Below, piece after piece: positions 18,018 to 26,766 of a stretch of DNA of 64,000 bases. The notes under the pieces are model-generated. The model was given only the letters and a program-made list of their open reading frames with translations. It ran no database searches and was not told where the DNA came from. The stretch is from NCBI RefSeq assembly GCF_014650035.1, contig NZ_BMUE01000004.1, positions 186,001 through 250,000 on the forward strand. The letters run 5' to 3'. Position numbers and translations under genes: made by a program. This DNA comes from Streptomyces lucensis JCM 4490. GTDB lineage: Bacteria > Actinomycetota > Actinomycetes > Streptomycetales > Streptomycetaceae. Each line of letters begins with the position of its first letter. The stretch's first letter is position 1.

Positions 18018-21000
18018 TCAGGCCCTGCGCAGCCGCAGCGTCATCAGCTGGAACGGGCGCAGCCGTACGGTGATCCGGGCGCCGTCGCACACCGGTGGTT
18101 CCCCGTCGCCGCCCGGCCGTTCCAGCAGGTCCGTGACGGTGACGCCGGCGACCTCGAACCCGGCCGTGAGCGTCGGCCGGGCCCGGCCTCCCCGGGCCTC
18201 GTGGAAGCGGACCACCACGTCACCGCTGCCGTCGTCGGCGAGCTTCACCGCCGTGACCACGACCGCCTCGTCGTCCACGGTGACCAGCGGGCTCACCTCC
18301 CGGGCACCGGTCGTGCGCCGTTCCGGCAGGTTGACGCGCCAGCCCTCGCGGACGGCGTCGGTGACCGAGGCGCCCGGGACCAGGGCGTGCCGGAAGCGGT
18401 GCACGCCCTGGTCGGTCTCGGGGTCGGGGAAACGCGGGGCGCGCAGCAGGGAGACCCGGACGGTGGTGACCGTGCCGGTGGTACCGCGGTCGCCGTCGCG
18501 GCGCACGGTGCGGGTGACGTCGTGGCCGTACGTCGAGTCGTTGACGACCGCCACGCCCCAGCCGGGCTCCTCCAGGTGGACGAATCGGTGGTTGCATGCC
18601 TCGAACTTGGCCGCCTCCCATGAGGTGTTGGTGTGCGTGGGCCGGAAGACGTGCCCGAACTGGGTCTCGGCGGCGTACCGTTCGGCGTGCAGGTCGAGCG
18701 GGAACGCCAGCTTGAGGAACTTCTCCGTCTCGTGCCAGTCCACCTCGGTGTCGATGACCAGCCGCCGTTCCCCCGGCGGCAGCGACAGCACCTGGGTGAC
18801 CCGGGAGGCGCCGAAGGAGCGGACGATCCGCACCGACGCCCCGTCCTCGCCCACCGTCACCGACTCGGCGTCCGTGAGGTCGGTGACGGTGTCGCGGTAG
18901 AAGGAGTCGACGTCCCAGGCGTCCCACATGTTCGGGAAGTCCGGGTGGAGCTGGAGAAGGTTCGCGCTCCCGCCCGGGGCGATCGCCTCGCGGTCGGCGG
19001 TGATGTCGTACGCGGAGACGACCAGGCCCCGGGCGTCGACGGTGATCCGCAGCAGGCCGTTGTCCAGGACGTGACCGCCCTCCGGCCCGGCCGTGAGGGT
19101 CGTCCGGCCGGACACGGCGGGTGTTCCCGCTCCGCCCGCCGGGACTCCGTGGCGCGTGTGCGGGGCCGCGTTGAAGACCAGCGGGACGGCGCCCCGGCCG
19201 GCGAGAGCGCGCTGGGCGCCCTCGACGATCGCGGTCAGCTCCCCGGCGAGGCGCTCGTACGTCGCCCGGGCCTCACGGTGCACCCACGCGATGGACGAGC
19301 CGGGCAGGATGTCGTGGAACTGGTGCAGCAGCACCGTCTTCCAGATCCGGTCCAGCTCCGCGTACGGGTACGGGTGCCCGGCGCGCACGGCGGCGGTGGC
19401 CGCCCACAGTTCCGCCTCGTGGAGCAGGTGTTCGGCGCGCCGGTTGCCCTGCTTGGTCCGGGCCTGGCTGGTGAGAGTGGCGCGGTGCAGTTCGAGGTAC
19501 AGCTCGCCGGCCCAGACGGGCGGGTCCGGGTACTCGGCCTCGGCCTTGCGGAAGAACGCCCGGGGCGTCTCCCAGACGACGGTCGCGGAGCCCTCGAGGT
19601 CGCGTAGCCGGGCCGCCTTGGCGACCATCTCGCGGGTGGTGCCGCCGCCCCCGTCGCCCCAGCCGGTGGGCGCGAGCGAGTGCCGGGCCCGGCCCTTCTC
19701 CCTGAAGTTGCGTGCCGCGTGGGCGATCTGGTGGCCCGTCATGGAGCAGTTGTAGGTGTCGACGGGCGGGAAGTGGGTGAGGATCCGGGTGCCGTCGATG
19801 CCCTCCCAGTGGAAGGTGTGGTGCGGGAACGTGTTCGTCTGCGACCAGGAGATCTTCTGCGTCAGCAGCCACTTGGAGCCGGCCGCCCTGACGATCTGCG
19901 GCAGCCCCGCGGCGAAGCCGAAGGTGTCGGGCAGCCACGCCTCCTCGTTCTCGATGCCGAACTCGTCGAGGAAGAACCGCTTGCCGTGCACGAACTGCCG
20001 GGCCATCGCCTCCGATCCGGGCATGTTGGTGTCCGACTCCACCCACATCCCGCCGGCCGGCACGAACCGCCCCTCCGCCACGGCCTTCCGCACCCGCGCC
20101 CAGACCTCGGGCCGGTGCTCCTTGACCCACGCCCACTGCTGGGCCTGGGACATGACGAAGACGAAGTCCGGCTCGTCCTCGATGAGCGCGGTCATGCTGG
20201 ACGCGGTGCGGGCCACCTTGCGCACGGTCTCCCGCAGGGGCCACAGCCACGCCGAGTCGATGTGCGCGTGCCCGACGGCGCTGATCCGGTGCGCGGACGG
20301 CACGGCCGGCGCGGCGAGCACCTCCGTCAGCTGTGCACGCGCCCGTGCCGCCGTGCCGCCCACGTCCTGGAGGTCGACGAGGTCCAGGGCCCGGCCGACG
20401 GCGCGCAGGATGTCCCAGCGCCGCGCGGAGTCCACCGGCAGCTCGGCCATCAGCTCGCCGAGCACCTCCAGGTCCAGCACCAGCTGCCACACGCCCTCGT
20501 CGAAGACGGCGAGGTCCATGCGGGCGAGGGTGTACTGCGGGTCCCGGCCGGCGGTGTCCTTGTCGCCGAGCCGGGTCGGCCGGAAGGGGTGGTGCCCGAG
20601 GACGACGGGATTGGAGGCGGCCTCGATGTGCAGGCGCACCTCCTCGCCGCCCGCGACCGGCGCGCCGACGCGGACCCACTGGTTGCGCGGATTGAGGCCT
20701 TTCACCGGGGTGCCGTCGGGCCGGTAGACCAGGCCCTCGCACTGGAAGCCGGGCATGCTCTCGTCGAAGCCCAGGTCGAGCAGGGCCTCCACGGTCCTGC
20801 CGGCCCACGCCCGGGGCACGGTTCCGGTCACCCGGAACCAGCTGGTCCCCCAGGGAGCACCCCACCGGGATCCCACCTCGATCGGCTCGGGCTCGGCGGC
20901 GAGTCCCTCCGCGACCGGCACGGGTTCGCCCGGCGCGTGCCACACGGCGACCCGCAGCGGCACGGACTCGGGGTACACGGCGGGACGGACGCGTTCGTCG

Positions 21001-21047
21001 AGGACGCGCCGGAGACGGGCTTCCACCAGAGTGCGGTCGTCATGCAT
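18018..21047 (-). CDS. Glycoside hydrolase family 38 alpha-mannosidase
   Basis: This 1009-residue enzyme starts MHDDRTLVEARLRRVLDERV at 21047. Catalytic motifs are GHAHIDSAWLWPL (zinc-binding His and Asp, about residue 258) and GGMWVESDTNMPGSEA (nucleophile Asp, about 338). LPDTFGFAAGLPQI and QFHDILPGSSIAWVHREA are also typical. No signal peptide is seen, so it is probably cytoplasmic. Bacterial GH38 enzymes trim alpha-linked mannose from oligosaccharides. A GH92 alpha-mannosidase in the same window is secreted, so the pair could act in sequence on mannan or N-glycan. The reading frame extends far upstream of 21047 but without coding character. Confidence 0.92.
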   Translation of the reverse strand: MHDDRTLVEARLRRVLDERVRPAVYPESVPLRVAVWHAPGEPVPVAEGLAAEPEPIEVGSRWGAPWGTSWFRVTGTVPRAWAGRTVEALLDLGFDESMPGFQCEGLVYRPDGTPVKGLNPRNQWVRVGAPVAGGEEVRLHIEAASNPVVLGHHPFRPTRLGDKDTAGRDPQYTLARMDLAVFDEGVWQLVLDLEVLGELMAELPVDSARRWDILRAVGRALDLVDLQDVGGTAARARAQLTEVLAAPAVPSAHRISAVGHAHIDSAWLWPLRETVRKVARTASSMTALIEDEPDFVFVMSQAQQWAWVKEHRPEVWARVRKAVAEGRFVPAGGMWVESDTNMPGSEAMARQFVHGKRFFLDEFGIENEEAWLPDTFGFAAGLPQIVRAAGSKWLLTQKISWSQTNTFPHHTFHWEGIDGTRILTHFPPVDTYNCSMTGHQIAHAARNFREKGRARHSLAPTGWGDGGGGTTREMVAKAARLRDLEGSATVVWETPRAFFRKAEAEYPDPPVWAGELYLELHRATLTSQARTKQGNRRAEHLLHEAELWAATAAVRAGHPYPYAELDRIWKTVLLHQFHDILPGSSIAWVHREARATYERLAGELTAIVEGAQRALAGRGAVPLVFNAAPHTRHGVPAGGAGTPAVSGRTTLTAGPEGGHVLDNGLLRITVDARGLVVSAYDITADREAIAPGGSANLLQLHPDFPNMWDAWDVDSFYRDTVTDLTDAESVTVGEDGASVRIVRSFGASRVTQVLSLPPGERRLVIDTEVDWHETEKFLKLAFPLDLHAERYAAETQFGHVFRPTHTNTSWEAAKFEACNHRFVHLEEPGWGVAVVNDSTYGHDVTRTVRRDGDRGTTGTVTTVRVSLLRAPRFPDPETDQGVHRFRHALVPGASVTDAVREGWRVNLPERRTTGAREVSPLVTVDDEAVVVTAVKLADDGSGDVVVRFHEARGGRARPTLTAGFEVAGVTVTDLLERPGGDGEPPVCDGARITVRLRPFQLMTLRLRRA

Positions 21048-21240
21048 GCGGGATGCTCCCTGCGGGGTTCCGGGTGGCCAGGGGTGGGTGACGGTCACGG
21101 GGTACGAGCCGTTGTACAGCTCCCCCTCGGGGCGCGCTCCGAACCGTGCGGCCGGCTCTCGCCCGTACACGCCCCGGCTGCGTCCCGCCCTCTCGACGTG
21201 ACGCCCGCGACGGGGCACAGTTCTCTCTGCGACGTGATTC

Positions 21241-21254
21241 CTACCGGCTGGTAG
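21241..21254. promoter_or_regulatory. Inverted-repeat operator candidate upstream of the amidase
   Basis: The 14-mer ctaccggctggtag is an inverted repeat with one mismatched pair out of seven. It lies 8-26 bp before the amidase start candidates, in the intergenic region shared with the divergent GH38 gene. Size and composition resemble TetR-family operators, which are often placed this way. No TetR gene lies next to it. Confidence 0.4.
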
Positions 21255-21261
21255 CCGACGA

Positions 21262-22629
21262 GTGACCGAGGGAGTGCCCGTGGGGAACTGGGCCGGGCGG
21301 AGCGCCGCCGAGATCGCCGACGCCGTACGCGCGAAGCGCGTGGCACCACGGGAGGTGGTGGCCGAGCACCTCGCGCGGATCGAGCGGTACGACGGACGGA
21401 TCGGGGCGTTCCGCAAGGTGCGCGGACAGGCGGCGCTGGCCGAGGCCGACGAGGTGGCCACCCGTGCCGATCTGGCCGAACTGCCCCTCGCCGGCGTGCC
21501 GGTGGCCGTGAAGGACAACCTGGCGGTGCGCGGCGAGTCCACGCGCAACGGCTCCGCGGCCACTACGGACGCCCCGGCCGCCGAGGACCACGTCACGGTG
21601 GCCCGGCTGCGCGCGGCCGGCGCGGTGGTCGTCGGTCTGACGAACGTGCCCGAGCTGTGTGTCTTCGGCACCACGGACGGCGTGTACGGCACCGCCCGCA
21701 ATCCGTGGGACCCCTCGCGCACGGCGGGCGGCTCCTCGGGCGGCAGCGCGGCGGCGGTGGCCGCCGGGCTCGTCCCCATGGCCCTCGGCAACGACGGCAT
21801 GGGCTCGCTGCGCATACCGGCCGCCAACTGCGGGCTGGTCACGCTGAAGCCGGGGCCCGGAGTGGTCCCGGCGGGGGTCGACGGCGGCTACTGGTTCGGC
21901 ATGGCGGAGCACGGCCCGCTGGTCACGACGGTGGAGGACCTGCGGCTGACGCTCGCCGTCCTCGCGGGCACCGGCTTCGGCCCGGCGGCGCGGCCCTCCC
22001 CCCGCCGGATCGCCGTCGCGCTGCGCAGCCCGCTCACGGGGGTGAGCGTGAGCAGGCCGTACACGACCGCGGTGCGCCAGGCGGCCGGGCTGCTGGCGGG
22101 GGCCGGGCACCGCGTGCGGCGGGCCGAGCCGCCGTACCCGCTCTCGCTGGGCGTGACCGCGCTGCGGCACTGGACGGCGGGGACGTCGGTGGACACCGAG
22201 GGTCTGGACCGGGCGCTGCTGACCCGGCGCACCCGGGTGCACGCGGCGCTGGGCCGGCGCTTCGTCCGCTCGGTGCGCACCGGTGACGGCCGCGAGCGGC
22301 TCCGCGCCCGGCTGACGCCCTTCTTCACCGAGCACGAGGTGCTGCTCACCCCGGCCCTGGCCCGGCGCTCCCCGCAGGCCGGCCCGTGGCACGAGCGGGG
22401 CTGGCTGCGCAACATCCTCGCCAACACCGCCTGTTCGCCGTTCACGCCGCCGTGGAACCTGACCGGCTGGCCGGCGATGTCCGTGCCGTTCGGCACCCTG
22501 CCCTCGGGCGCCCCCTGCGCCGTGCAGCTGGTGGGCCGCCCCGGCACGGAGGCCGTCCTGCTGGACCTGGCGGCGGAGCTGGAGCGGCTGCACCCGTGGC
22601 AGCGGACGGCACCGGATCCCGCTTCCTGA
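21262..22629 (+). CDS. Amidase signature family hydrolase
   Basis: This protein of about 455 residues belongs to the amidase signature (AS) family. The catalytic Lys is in LAGVPVAVKDNLAVRG. The cis-Ser is in TAGGSSGGSAAAVAAGLVPM, and the nucleophile Ser is in NDGMGSLRIPAANCGLVTLK. In most AS enzymes that segment reads GSDTGGSIR, so NDGMGSLR is a mild departure. Substrates cannot be predicted; the family hydrolyses linear amides. GTG codons at 21262, 21274 and 21280 are all possible starts. The last is best spaced from the GAGGGA at 21267-21272. Confidence 0.88.
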   Translation: MTEGVPVGNWAGRSAAEIADAVRAKRVAPREVVAEHLARIERYDGRIGAFRKVRGQAALAEADEVATRADLAELPLAGVPVAVKDNLAVRGESTRNGSAATTDAPAAEDHVTVARLRAAGAVVVGLTNVPELCVFGTTDGVYGTARNPWDPSRTAGGSSGGSAAAVAAGLVPMALGNDGMGSLRIPAANCGLVTLKPGPGVVPAGVDGGYWFGMAEHGPLVTTVEDLRLTLAVLAGTGFGPAARPSPRRIAVALRSPLTGVSVSRPYTTAVRQAAGLLAGAGHRVRRAEPPYPLSLGVTALRHWTAGTSVDTEGLDRALLTRRTRVHAALGRRFVRSVRTGDGRERLRARLTPFFTEHEVLLTPALARRSPQAGPWHERGWLRNILANTACSPFTPPWNLTGWPAMSVPFGTLPSGAPCAVQLVGRPGTEAVLLDLAAELERLHPWQRTAPDPAS

Positions 22630-22752
22630 TCCGGTGCCGGAAAGGCCGGATCCGCGGCCGTCGGCGGCCGCGGATCCTTTGGCCGGCTCGGGCGGGAGTC
22701 TGCCGCTCCACGCCCGTGCCGTCGGCGATCGCGACGGGGTCCTGCCCCGGCG

Positions 22753-22926
22753 TCAGTCGACGCTGGGCAGGATGTGGGGTTCGGCGAGGTCGTCCTCGTA
22801 GCCCGCGAGTCGGATCGGGGCGGACCGGGCCCACACGTCCAGGATGCCGAGCTCTCCGGGCCGGCGGCCCGCGCGCTCCGCGCGTTCCTTGGGGCGCTCG
22901 TCGCGATTCGTCTTCTCCGGTGTCAC
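22753..22926 (-). CDS. Small conserved acidic/basic protein (57 aa), function unknown
   Basis: A GTG start at 22926 lies 4-8 bp after a perfect AAGGAG site read on the minus strand. The product is 57 residues, beginning MTPEKTNRDERPKERAERAG and ending YEDDLAEPHILPSVD. The N-terminal half is highly charged and probably disordered. The C-terminal half (GELGILDVWARSAPIRLAGY) looks folded or binding-competent. I believe similar small proteins occur in other Streptomyces, but I cannot name a family. It is separated from neighbours by gaps on both sides and is probably its own transcription unit. Confidence 0.65.
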   Translation of the reverse strand: MTPEKTNRDERPKERAERAGRRPGELGILDVWARSAPIRLAGYEDDLAEPHILPSVD

Positions 22927-23313
22927 CGCGCACTCCTTATGTGTCGGTCACCCTCGGGGCGTATCGGACGGTCTGCCCTCCGGCACTCGTCGCGCCCGCT
23001 CGGGTCTGGTTGGAAAGCCGGTTCGGACGCGGTGGCGCCGGTTCCTCGTGTCAGAGCAGGCCGTTGTCGACCGGCTCGCCCCGGGACGGACCGTGGGTGT
23101 GGGTGGGACCCAGTACTGCTGTCCGTCCGCTCCAGATTAACCAGATGAGCGGGCATCCGCTCGATAGGGAGTGCAAACACCGTGTAAGTAATGCGTTTCG
23201 TCCGGCCCCTCAATACCCCTTTTAATGCTGGTATTTACGACAAAGCGTGTCACTCGCAGGGCAGGGTGAATCACCCGCTCGGCCTACGTTTACGAACGGG
23301 CTTTCGAGGTGAT
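22927..23313. other. AT-richer intergenic region between the SDR and the small protein
   Basis: This 387-bp gap is the upstream region of the 57-residue protein (both genes are on the minus strand). It has unusually AT-rich tracts at about 23135-23260. A GGGTAT hexamer, read on the minus strand at 23213-23218, resembles a SigB-type -10 element, but no matching -35 was found. One copy of an 11-bp palindrome lies at 23265-23275, and a second overlaps the SDR stop codon. Confidence 0.45.
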
Positions 23314-23318
23314 TCACC
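23265..23318. repeat. Paired 11-bp palindromes GGTGA(A/T)TCACC
   Basis: GGTGAATCACC at 23265-23275 and GGTGATTCACC at 23308-23318 are each self-complementary, apart from the central base, and complementary to each other. Their centres are 43 bp apart, close to four helical turns. The second overlaps the SDR stop codon. They could be a dimeric regulator's paired operator, or the two arms of a stem with a 32-nt loop that terminates SDR transcription. Confidence 0.6.
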
Positions 23319-24807
23319 ACTTGCCGGGCGCGTAGTCCTTCAGGAAGACGCCGTACAGGTCCTCGCCCTCCTCGCCGCGCACGATCGGGTCGTAGACGCG
23401 GGCGGCGCCGTCGACCAGGTCGAGGGGGGCGTGGAAGCCGGCCTCGGCGAGGCGCAGCTTGTCGAAGTGGGGCCGCTCGTCGGTGATCCAGCCGGTGTCG
23501 ACCGAGGTCATGAGGATGCCGTCGGTCCGGAACATCTCCTCGCCGCTGGTCCGCGTCACCATGTTCATCGCGGCCTTGGCGGCATTGGTGTTCGGGTGGC
23601 CCGCACCCTTGTAGCCACGGCCGAAGACGCCCTCCATGGCGGAGACGTTCACGACGTACGCCCGCCCGCTCGCCGCCTTCCTGGCGGCGTCGGCCATGAC
23701 CGGGCGGAGCTTGCTGATCAGGATGAACGGCGCCGTGTAGTTGCACAGCTGGGTCTCGAGCAGCTCCACCGGGGAGATCTGCTCGATCGTCTGCACCCAG
23801 GTGTTGGTGTCGACGACGTCGGGGACCAGGCCGCCCGCGTCGATGGCGGTGCCGTCGAGGTGCCGGGCGACGCTGGCGTTGCCGGCGACCAGGGCGAGGT
23901 CGGCGACCTTCTGCGCGTCCAGGCCGCTGGTGCCGACGGGCAGCGCGGCCAGGCCGTCCACGGCGCCGGAGTTGAAGGCGCCGATGACGTGGTGGGCGGG
24001 CAGTTCACCGGCGGGCAGCGGGGCGTTCTCGCCGCCGACCAGGGCCGCGTAGGCGGAGGGCAGGCGGCGCACGGTCTGCGTGGCGTTGTTGATCAGGATG
24101 TCGAGCGGGCCGGCCTCGGCGACCCGGTCGGCCAGCTCGACGGCCTGGGCCGGGTCGCGCAGGTCGATGCCGACGACCTCCAGGCGGTGCATCCAGTCCG
24201 CCGAGTCCTCCATCGCCTTGAAGCGGCGGATGGCGTCCTTGGGGAACCGGGTCGTGATCGTCGTGTGCGCGCCGTCCCGCAGCAGGCGCAGCGCGATGTA
24301 CATGCCGATCTTGGCGCGGCCGCCGGTGAGCAGGGCGCGCTTGCCGGTGAGGTCGGCGCGGACGTCGCGCTTGGCGCGGTTCACGCGCGCGCACTCCGGA
24401 CACAGCTGGTGGTAGAAGTAGTCGACCTCGACGTACCGGCCCTTGCAGGTGTAGCAGGATCGCGGGCGCTGGAGTATGCCCGCGATCCGGCCCTCCTCGA
24501 CCTTGGAGGTGGGCAGGATGCCCTCGGTCTCGTCGTCGATGCGCTCGGCGGAACCGGTGGCGGTGGCCTCCGTGACGGAGCGGTCGTGCGCGGTCTTGGC
24601 GGCCCGGCGCTCCTGGCGGCGGCGCTGCTTGACCGTCCGGTAGATGTGCGAGGTGGCCCGGCGCACCTTGATCGCGTCGGGGTGGTCGACCTCGATCCGG
24701 TCGAGCTCCTCCAGCACGCTCAGGCAGACGGCGAGCCGCTCCGGGTCGATCCCGGGCCCGTAGACCACGTCCTGCGCGGCCATCGGGCCGTCTTCCGTCA
24801 CCGTCAT
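23314..24807 (-). CDS. Large SDR-family oxidoreductase with N-terminal zinc ribbon, catalytic Tyr absent
   Basis: This 497-residue protein begins MTVTEDGPMAAQDVVYGPG at 24807. Residues 118-139 hold four Cys (CYTCKGRYVEVDYF, CPEC) typical of a zinc ribbon. The Rossmann domain follows with TGGRAKIG (161-168), LDILINNATQTVRRLPSAYA and VVNVSAMEGVFGRGYKG. In ordinary SDRs a YxxxK follows; here the equivalent reads HPNTNAAKAAMN, so the Lys is kept but the Tyr is replaced. The enzyme may therefore use another residue or not reduce a carbonyl. I believe related fungal and bacterial proteins share this change. A GAGGGA lies about 13 bp before the ATG. The stop codon overlaps a palindrome. Confidence 0.85.
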   Translation of the reverse strand: MTVTEDGPMAAQDVVYGPGIDPERLAVCLSVLEELDRIEVDHPDAIKVRRATSHIYRTVKQRRRQERRAAKTAHDRSVTEATATGSAERIDDETEGILPTSKVEEGRIAGILQRPRSCYTCKGRYVEVDYFYHQLCPECARVNRAKRDVRADLTGKRALLTGGRAKIGMYIALRLLRDGAHTTITTRFPKDAIRRFKAMEDSADWMHRLEVVGIDLRDPAQAVELADRVAEAGPLDILINNATQTVRRLPSAYAALVGGENAPLPAGELPAHHVIGAFNSGAVDGLAALPVGTSGLDAQKVADLALVAGNASVARHLDGTAIDAGGLVPDVVDTNTWVQTIEQISPVELLETQLCNYTAPFILISKLRPVMADAARKAASGRAYVVNVSAMEGVFGRGYKGAGHPNTNAAKAAMNMVTRTSGEEMFRTDGILMTSVDTGWITDERPHFDKLRLAEAGFHAPLDLVDGAARVYDPIVRGEEGEDLYGVFLKDYAPGKW

Positions 24808-24868
24808 CGCGCTGCCGCTTCCCTCATCCCGCGCAGCGCTCCGACTCGCGCCCGCTTTCGAACGGGGA

Positions 24869-24898
24869 ATTTTACGGAGCGCCGGGCCGGGGAGCCAA
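24869..24898 (-). promoter_or_regulatory. Candidate SigHrdB-type promoter for the SDR gene
   Basis: On the minus strand a -35-like TTGGCT (24893-24898) and a -10 TAAAAT (24869-24874) are separated by 18 bp, about 60 bp before the SDR start. This is the only AT-rich hexamer pair in the area. It is inferred from sequence only. Confidence 0.5.
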
Positions 24899-24987
24899 AC
24901 CGCGATCGCCGTGGCCCTGCGCACACCCGGGACGGCCGGGCGCTCGGGCCGCGCGGCCGTAGGCATCGGAGACCTCGGCGGAGGGCC

Positions 24988-25140
24988 ACAGACGCCTCTG
25001 GAGTCACAGATGCCTCGTGAGTCACAGACGCTCGTGAGTCGCCGATGCTGCCTCGCGAGTCGCCGATGCCTCATGAGTCGCCGATGCTGCCTCGCGAGTC
25101 GCAGATGCCTCATGAGTCGCAGATGCCTCACGAATCACAG
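24988..25140. repeat. Array of eight 17-21-bp repeats with palindromic cores
   Basis: The array is built of units like cRcMgatgcctcNNgagt. Examples are cacagatgcctcgtgagt, cgccgatgcctcatgagt and cgcagatgcctcatgagt; two units are expanded to 21 bp by an extra ctg. Most units contain an 8-bp palindrome of form CTC(G/A)(T/C)GAG. The array lies 180-330 bp upstream of the SDR gene and after the end of the wax-ester synthase gene, outside any credible gene. No spacer diversity is seen, so it is not a CRISPR. Confidence 0.8.
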
Positions 25141-25262
25141 ACCGTATGACAGGCGGGCGCTGGGTCGTGCCCGCGACGTCGCGTCGTTCGCCCGCAGAGC
25201 GGGCGTCGCGGCGCAGGCGCGACTTCGCGGACACGGCCCGGGCCGCCCGGCCGACGGCCGTC

Positions 25263-25289
25263 GAGGTCCCCGGGTCCCCGGGGGACCTC
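25263..25289 (-). terminator. Hairpin at the end of the wax-ester synthase gene
   Basis: GAGGTCCCC (25263-25271) pairs with GGGGACCTC (25281-25289) around a 9-nt loop. It overlaps the stop codon of the upstream minus-strand gene, so it would act as a compact terminator, or it may be only a GC-rich coincidence. Confidence 0.45.
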
Positions 25290-26619
25290 ACACGTCGCAG
25301 ACGGCGAGCAGCGTCGAGACCTCGTCCGACACCGCCCGCGCGAACACGTCCAGGTCCGGTACGGCCTGCGCGTCGGCGACCAGCCCGTAGTGGACCCGGC
25401 CGCGATACGTCGAGATCGCGACCGCCAGCGACTGCCCGGGCGCGAGCGGGGCCAGCGGGTACACCTCCCTCAGCTCCTGACCGCCGAGCCGCAGCCCGAA
25501 CCCCGGCAGCGGCACGCTGGTGACCAGGATGTCGAACCACAGCCGGGCGGCCTGGCCGACGAGCGGTCCGGCGAGCCGGTGGCCGAGGGCCGGCACGTGG
25601 TCGGCGAGCAGCGCCACGGCGCCGGCGCCCCGGTCCGGCCCGGCGTCCTTGTTGCGGGCCATGGCGGTGCGCACGGCGGTGAGGCGGCCGAGCGGGTCGG
25701 GGTCGCCCACCGGAAGCGGTATCAGGTACCCGGAGAGCCGGTTGCCCTGTGGGTGGGCGGTGCGCGGGCGGCGCCGCGAGACGGGGACGAGGGCCCGGGG
25801 GGCCACACCCGCACTGCCGTCGCCGCGCTCGTCCAGCCAGCGGCGCAGGGCACCGGCGACGACGGCGATGAGGACGTCGTTCACGGTGCCGCCGACGCTC
25901 TTGCGCACCCGGTGCACGTCGTCGATGTCGAGGACGACGCCGGCGGTCCTGCGGGTGCCGCTGGCCGCGGAGGTCAGCGCGGAGGAGGGGCGCATGCCGA
26001 GCGTGGAGCGGGCGAGCGAGGCGCCGATGTCCAGGGCCCGGCCCACGTCGGACAGCGCGCCCCTGACCAGCCCCGGGACGAGGCCCGGCAGCCTGCGCAG
26101 GTCCGGCAGCAGGCCGCGGGGCGGCTCGATGGCGCGGGGCGGGCGCTCGGGCAGGTCCATCGGGTCCAGGACGCCGGCGGCGAGCTTGAGCGCGCGCAGA
26201 CCGTCGGCGAGGGCGTGGTGGAACTTGAACAGCACCGCGAAGGACACCCCGTCCTCGCCGGGCAGCACGTGCGCCTCCCACGGCGGCCGGTCACGCTCCA
26301 GCGGGCGTTCCATCAGCCGCCCGGCGGCCGCGTGGAAGTCGGCGGTCGGCGCGTGCAGCCGCACGTGGTTGAGCGGGTCGAAGCCGGGGTCGGTCTCGCG
26401 GGCCGCGCCGCCGAAGGCGAGCGGCTGCCAGACGTCGCGGATGCGCAGGCGCAGCCCCGGGACGGCGGCGGCGCGGGCGGCGAGCAGGTCCGCCGCGTGT
26501 GCGCCGGCCGTGGGCGAGTGCGCCCCGAAGACGCCGAGCGCGCCTAGGTGCATCGGGTGCCGGTCGGACTCCATGTTCCAGAAGGCCAGGTCCAGGGGGG
26601 CGAGCAGGTCGGAAGTCAA
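25288..26619 (-). CDS. Wax ester synthase / diacylglycerol acyltransferase (WS/DGAT)
   Basis: From the TTG at 26619 the protein has 443 residues and starts like family members (TSDLLAPLDLAFWNMESDRH). A further in-frame TTG at 26685 would add 22 residues. The catalytic HHxxxDG motif is FKFHHALADG at about residue 135. Other conserved blocks are GTVNDVLIAVVAGALRRWL and the C-terminal LWFDILVTSVPLPG, corresponding to the usual N-x3-SNVPGP region, here degenerate. The enzyme esterifies acyl-CoA to diacylglycerol or alcohols at the membrane, producing storage triacylglycerol or wax esters. It is monocistronic. Confidence 0.9.
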   Translation of the reverse strand: MTSDLLAPLDLAFWNMESDRHPMHLGALGVFGAHSPTAGAHAADLLAARAAAVPGLRLRIRDVWQPLAFGGAARETDPGFDPLNHVRLHAPTADFHAAAGRLMERPLERDRPPWEAHVLPGEDGVSFAVLFKFHHALADGLRALKLAAGVLDPMDLPERPPRAIEPPRGLLPDLRRLPGLVPGLVRGALSDVGRALDIGASLARSTLGMRPSSALTSAASGTRRTAGVVLDIDDVHRVRKSVGGTVNDVLIAVVAGALRRWLDERGDGSAGVAPRALVPVSRRRPRTAHPQGNRLSGYLIPLPVGDPDPLGRLTAVRTAMARNKDAGPDRGAGAVALLADHVPALGHRLAGPLVGQAARLWFDILVTSVPLPGFGLRLGGQELREVYPLAPLAPGQSLAVAISTYRGRVHYGLVADAQAVPDLDVFARAVSDEVSTLLAVCDV

Positions 26620-26766
26620 GGGCTTGCCTCGCGCGTCGACGGAGGGGGGATCTTCAGTCAATCTCCGCCAGCCGATTACGGTCAAGTACGATCAGGCTAC
26701 GTACAGTTAACGGCAGGTTAAGTCCCGCCTCACCCGGATGAGGCGGGGCCCAGGTGGCGCCTGAGG

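Noticed and set aside
18018..21842. Upstream extension of the GH38 reading frame into the amidase region
   Set aside because: The family N-terminus begins at 21047, and the extension is antisense to the amidase gene.
24988..25140. CRISPR array
   Set aside because: Units are contiguous, with no unique spacers, and no cas genes are nearby.
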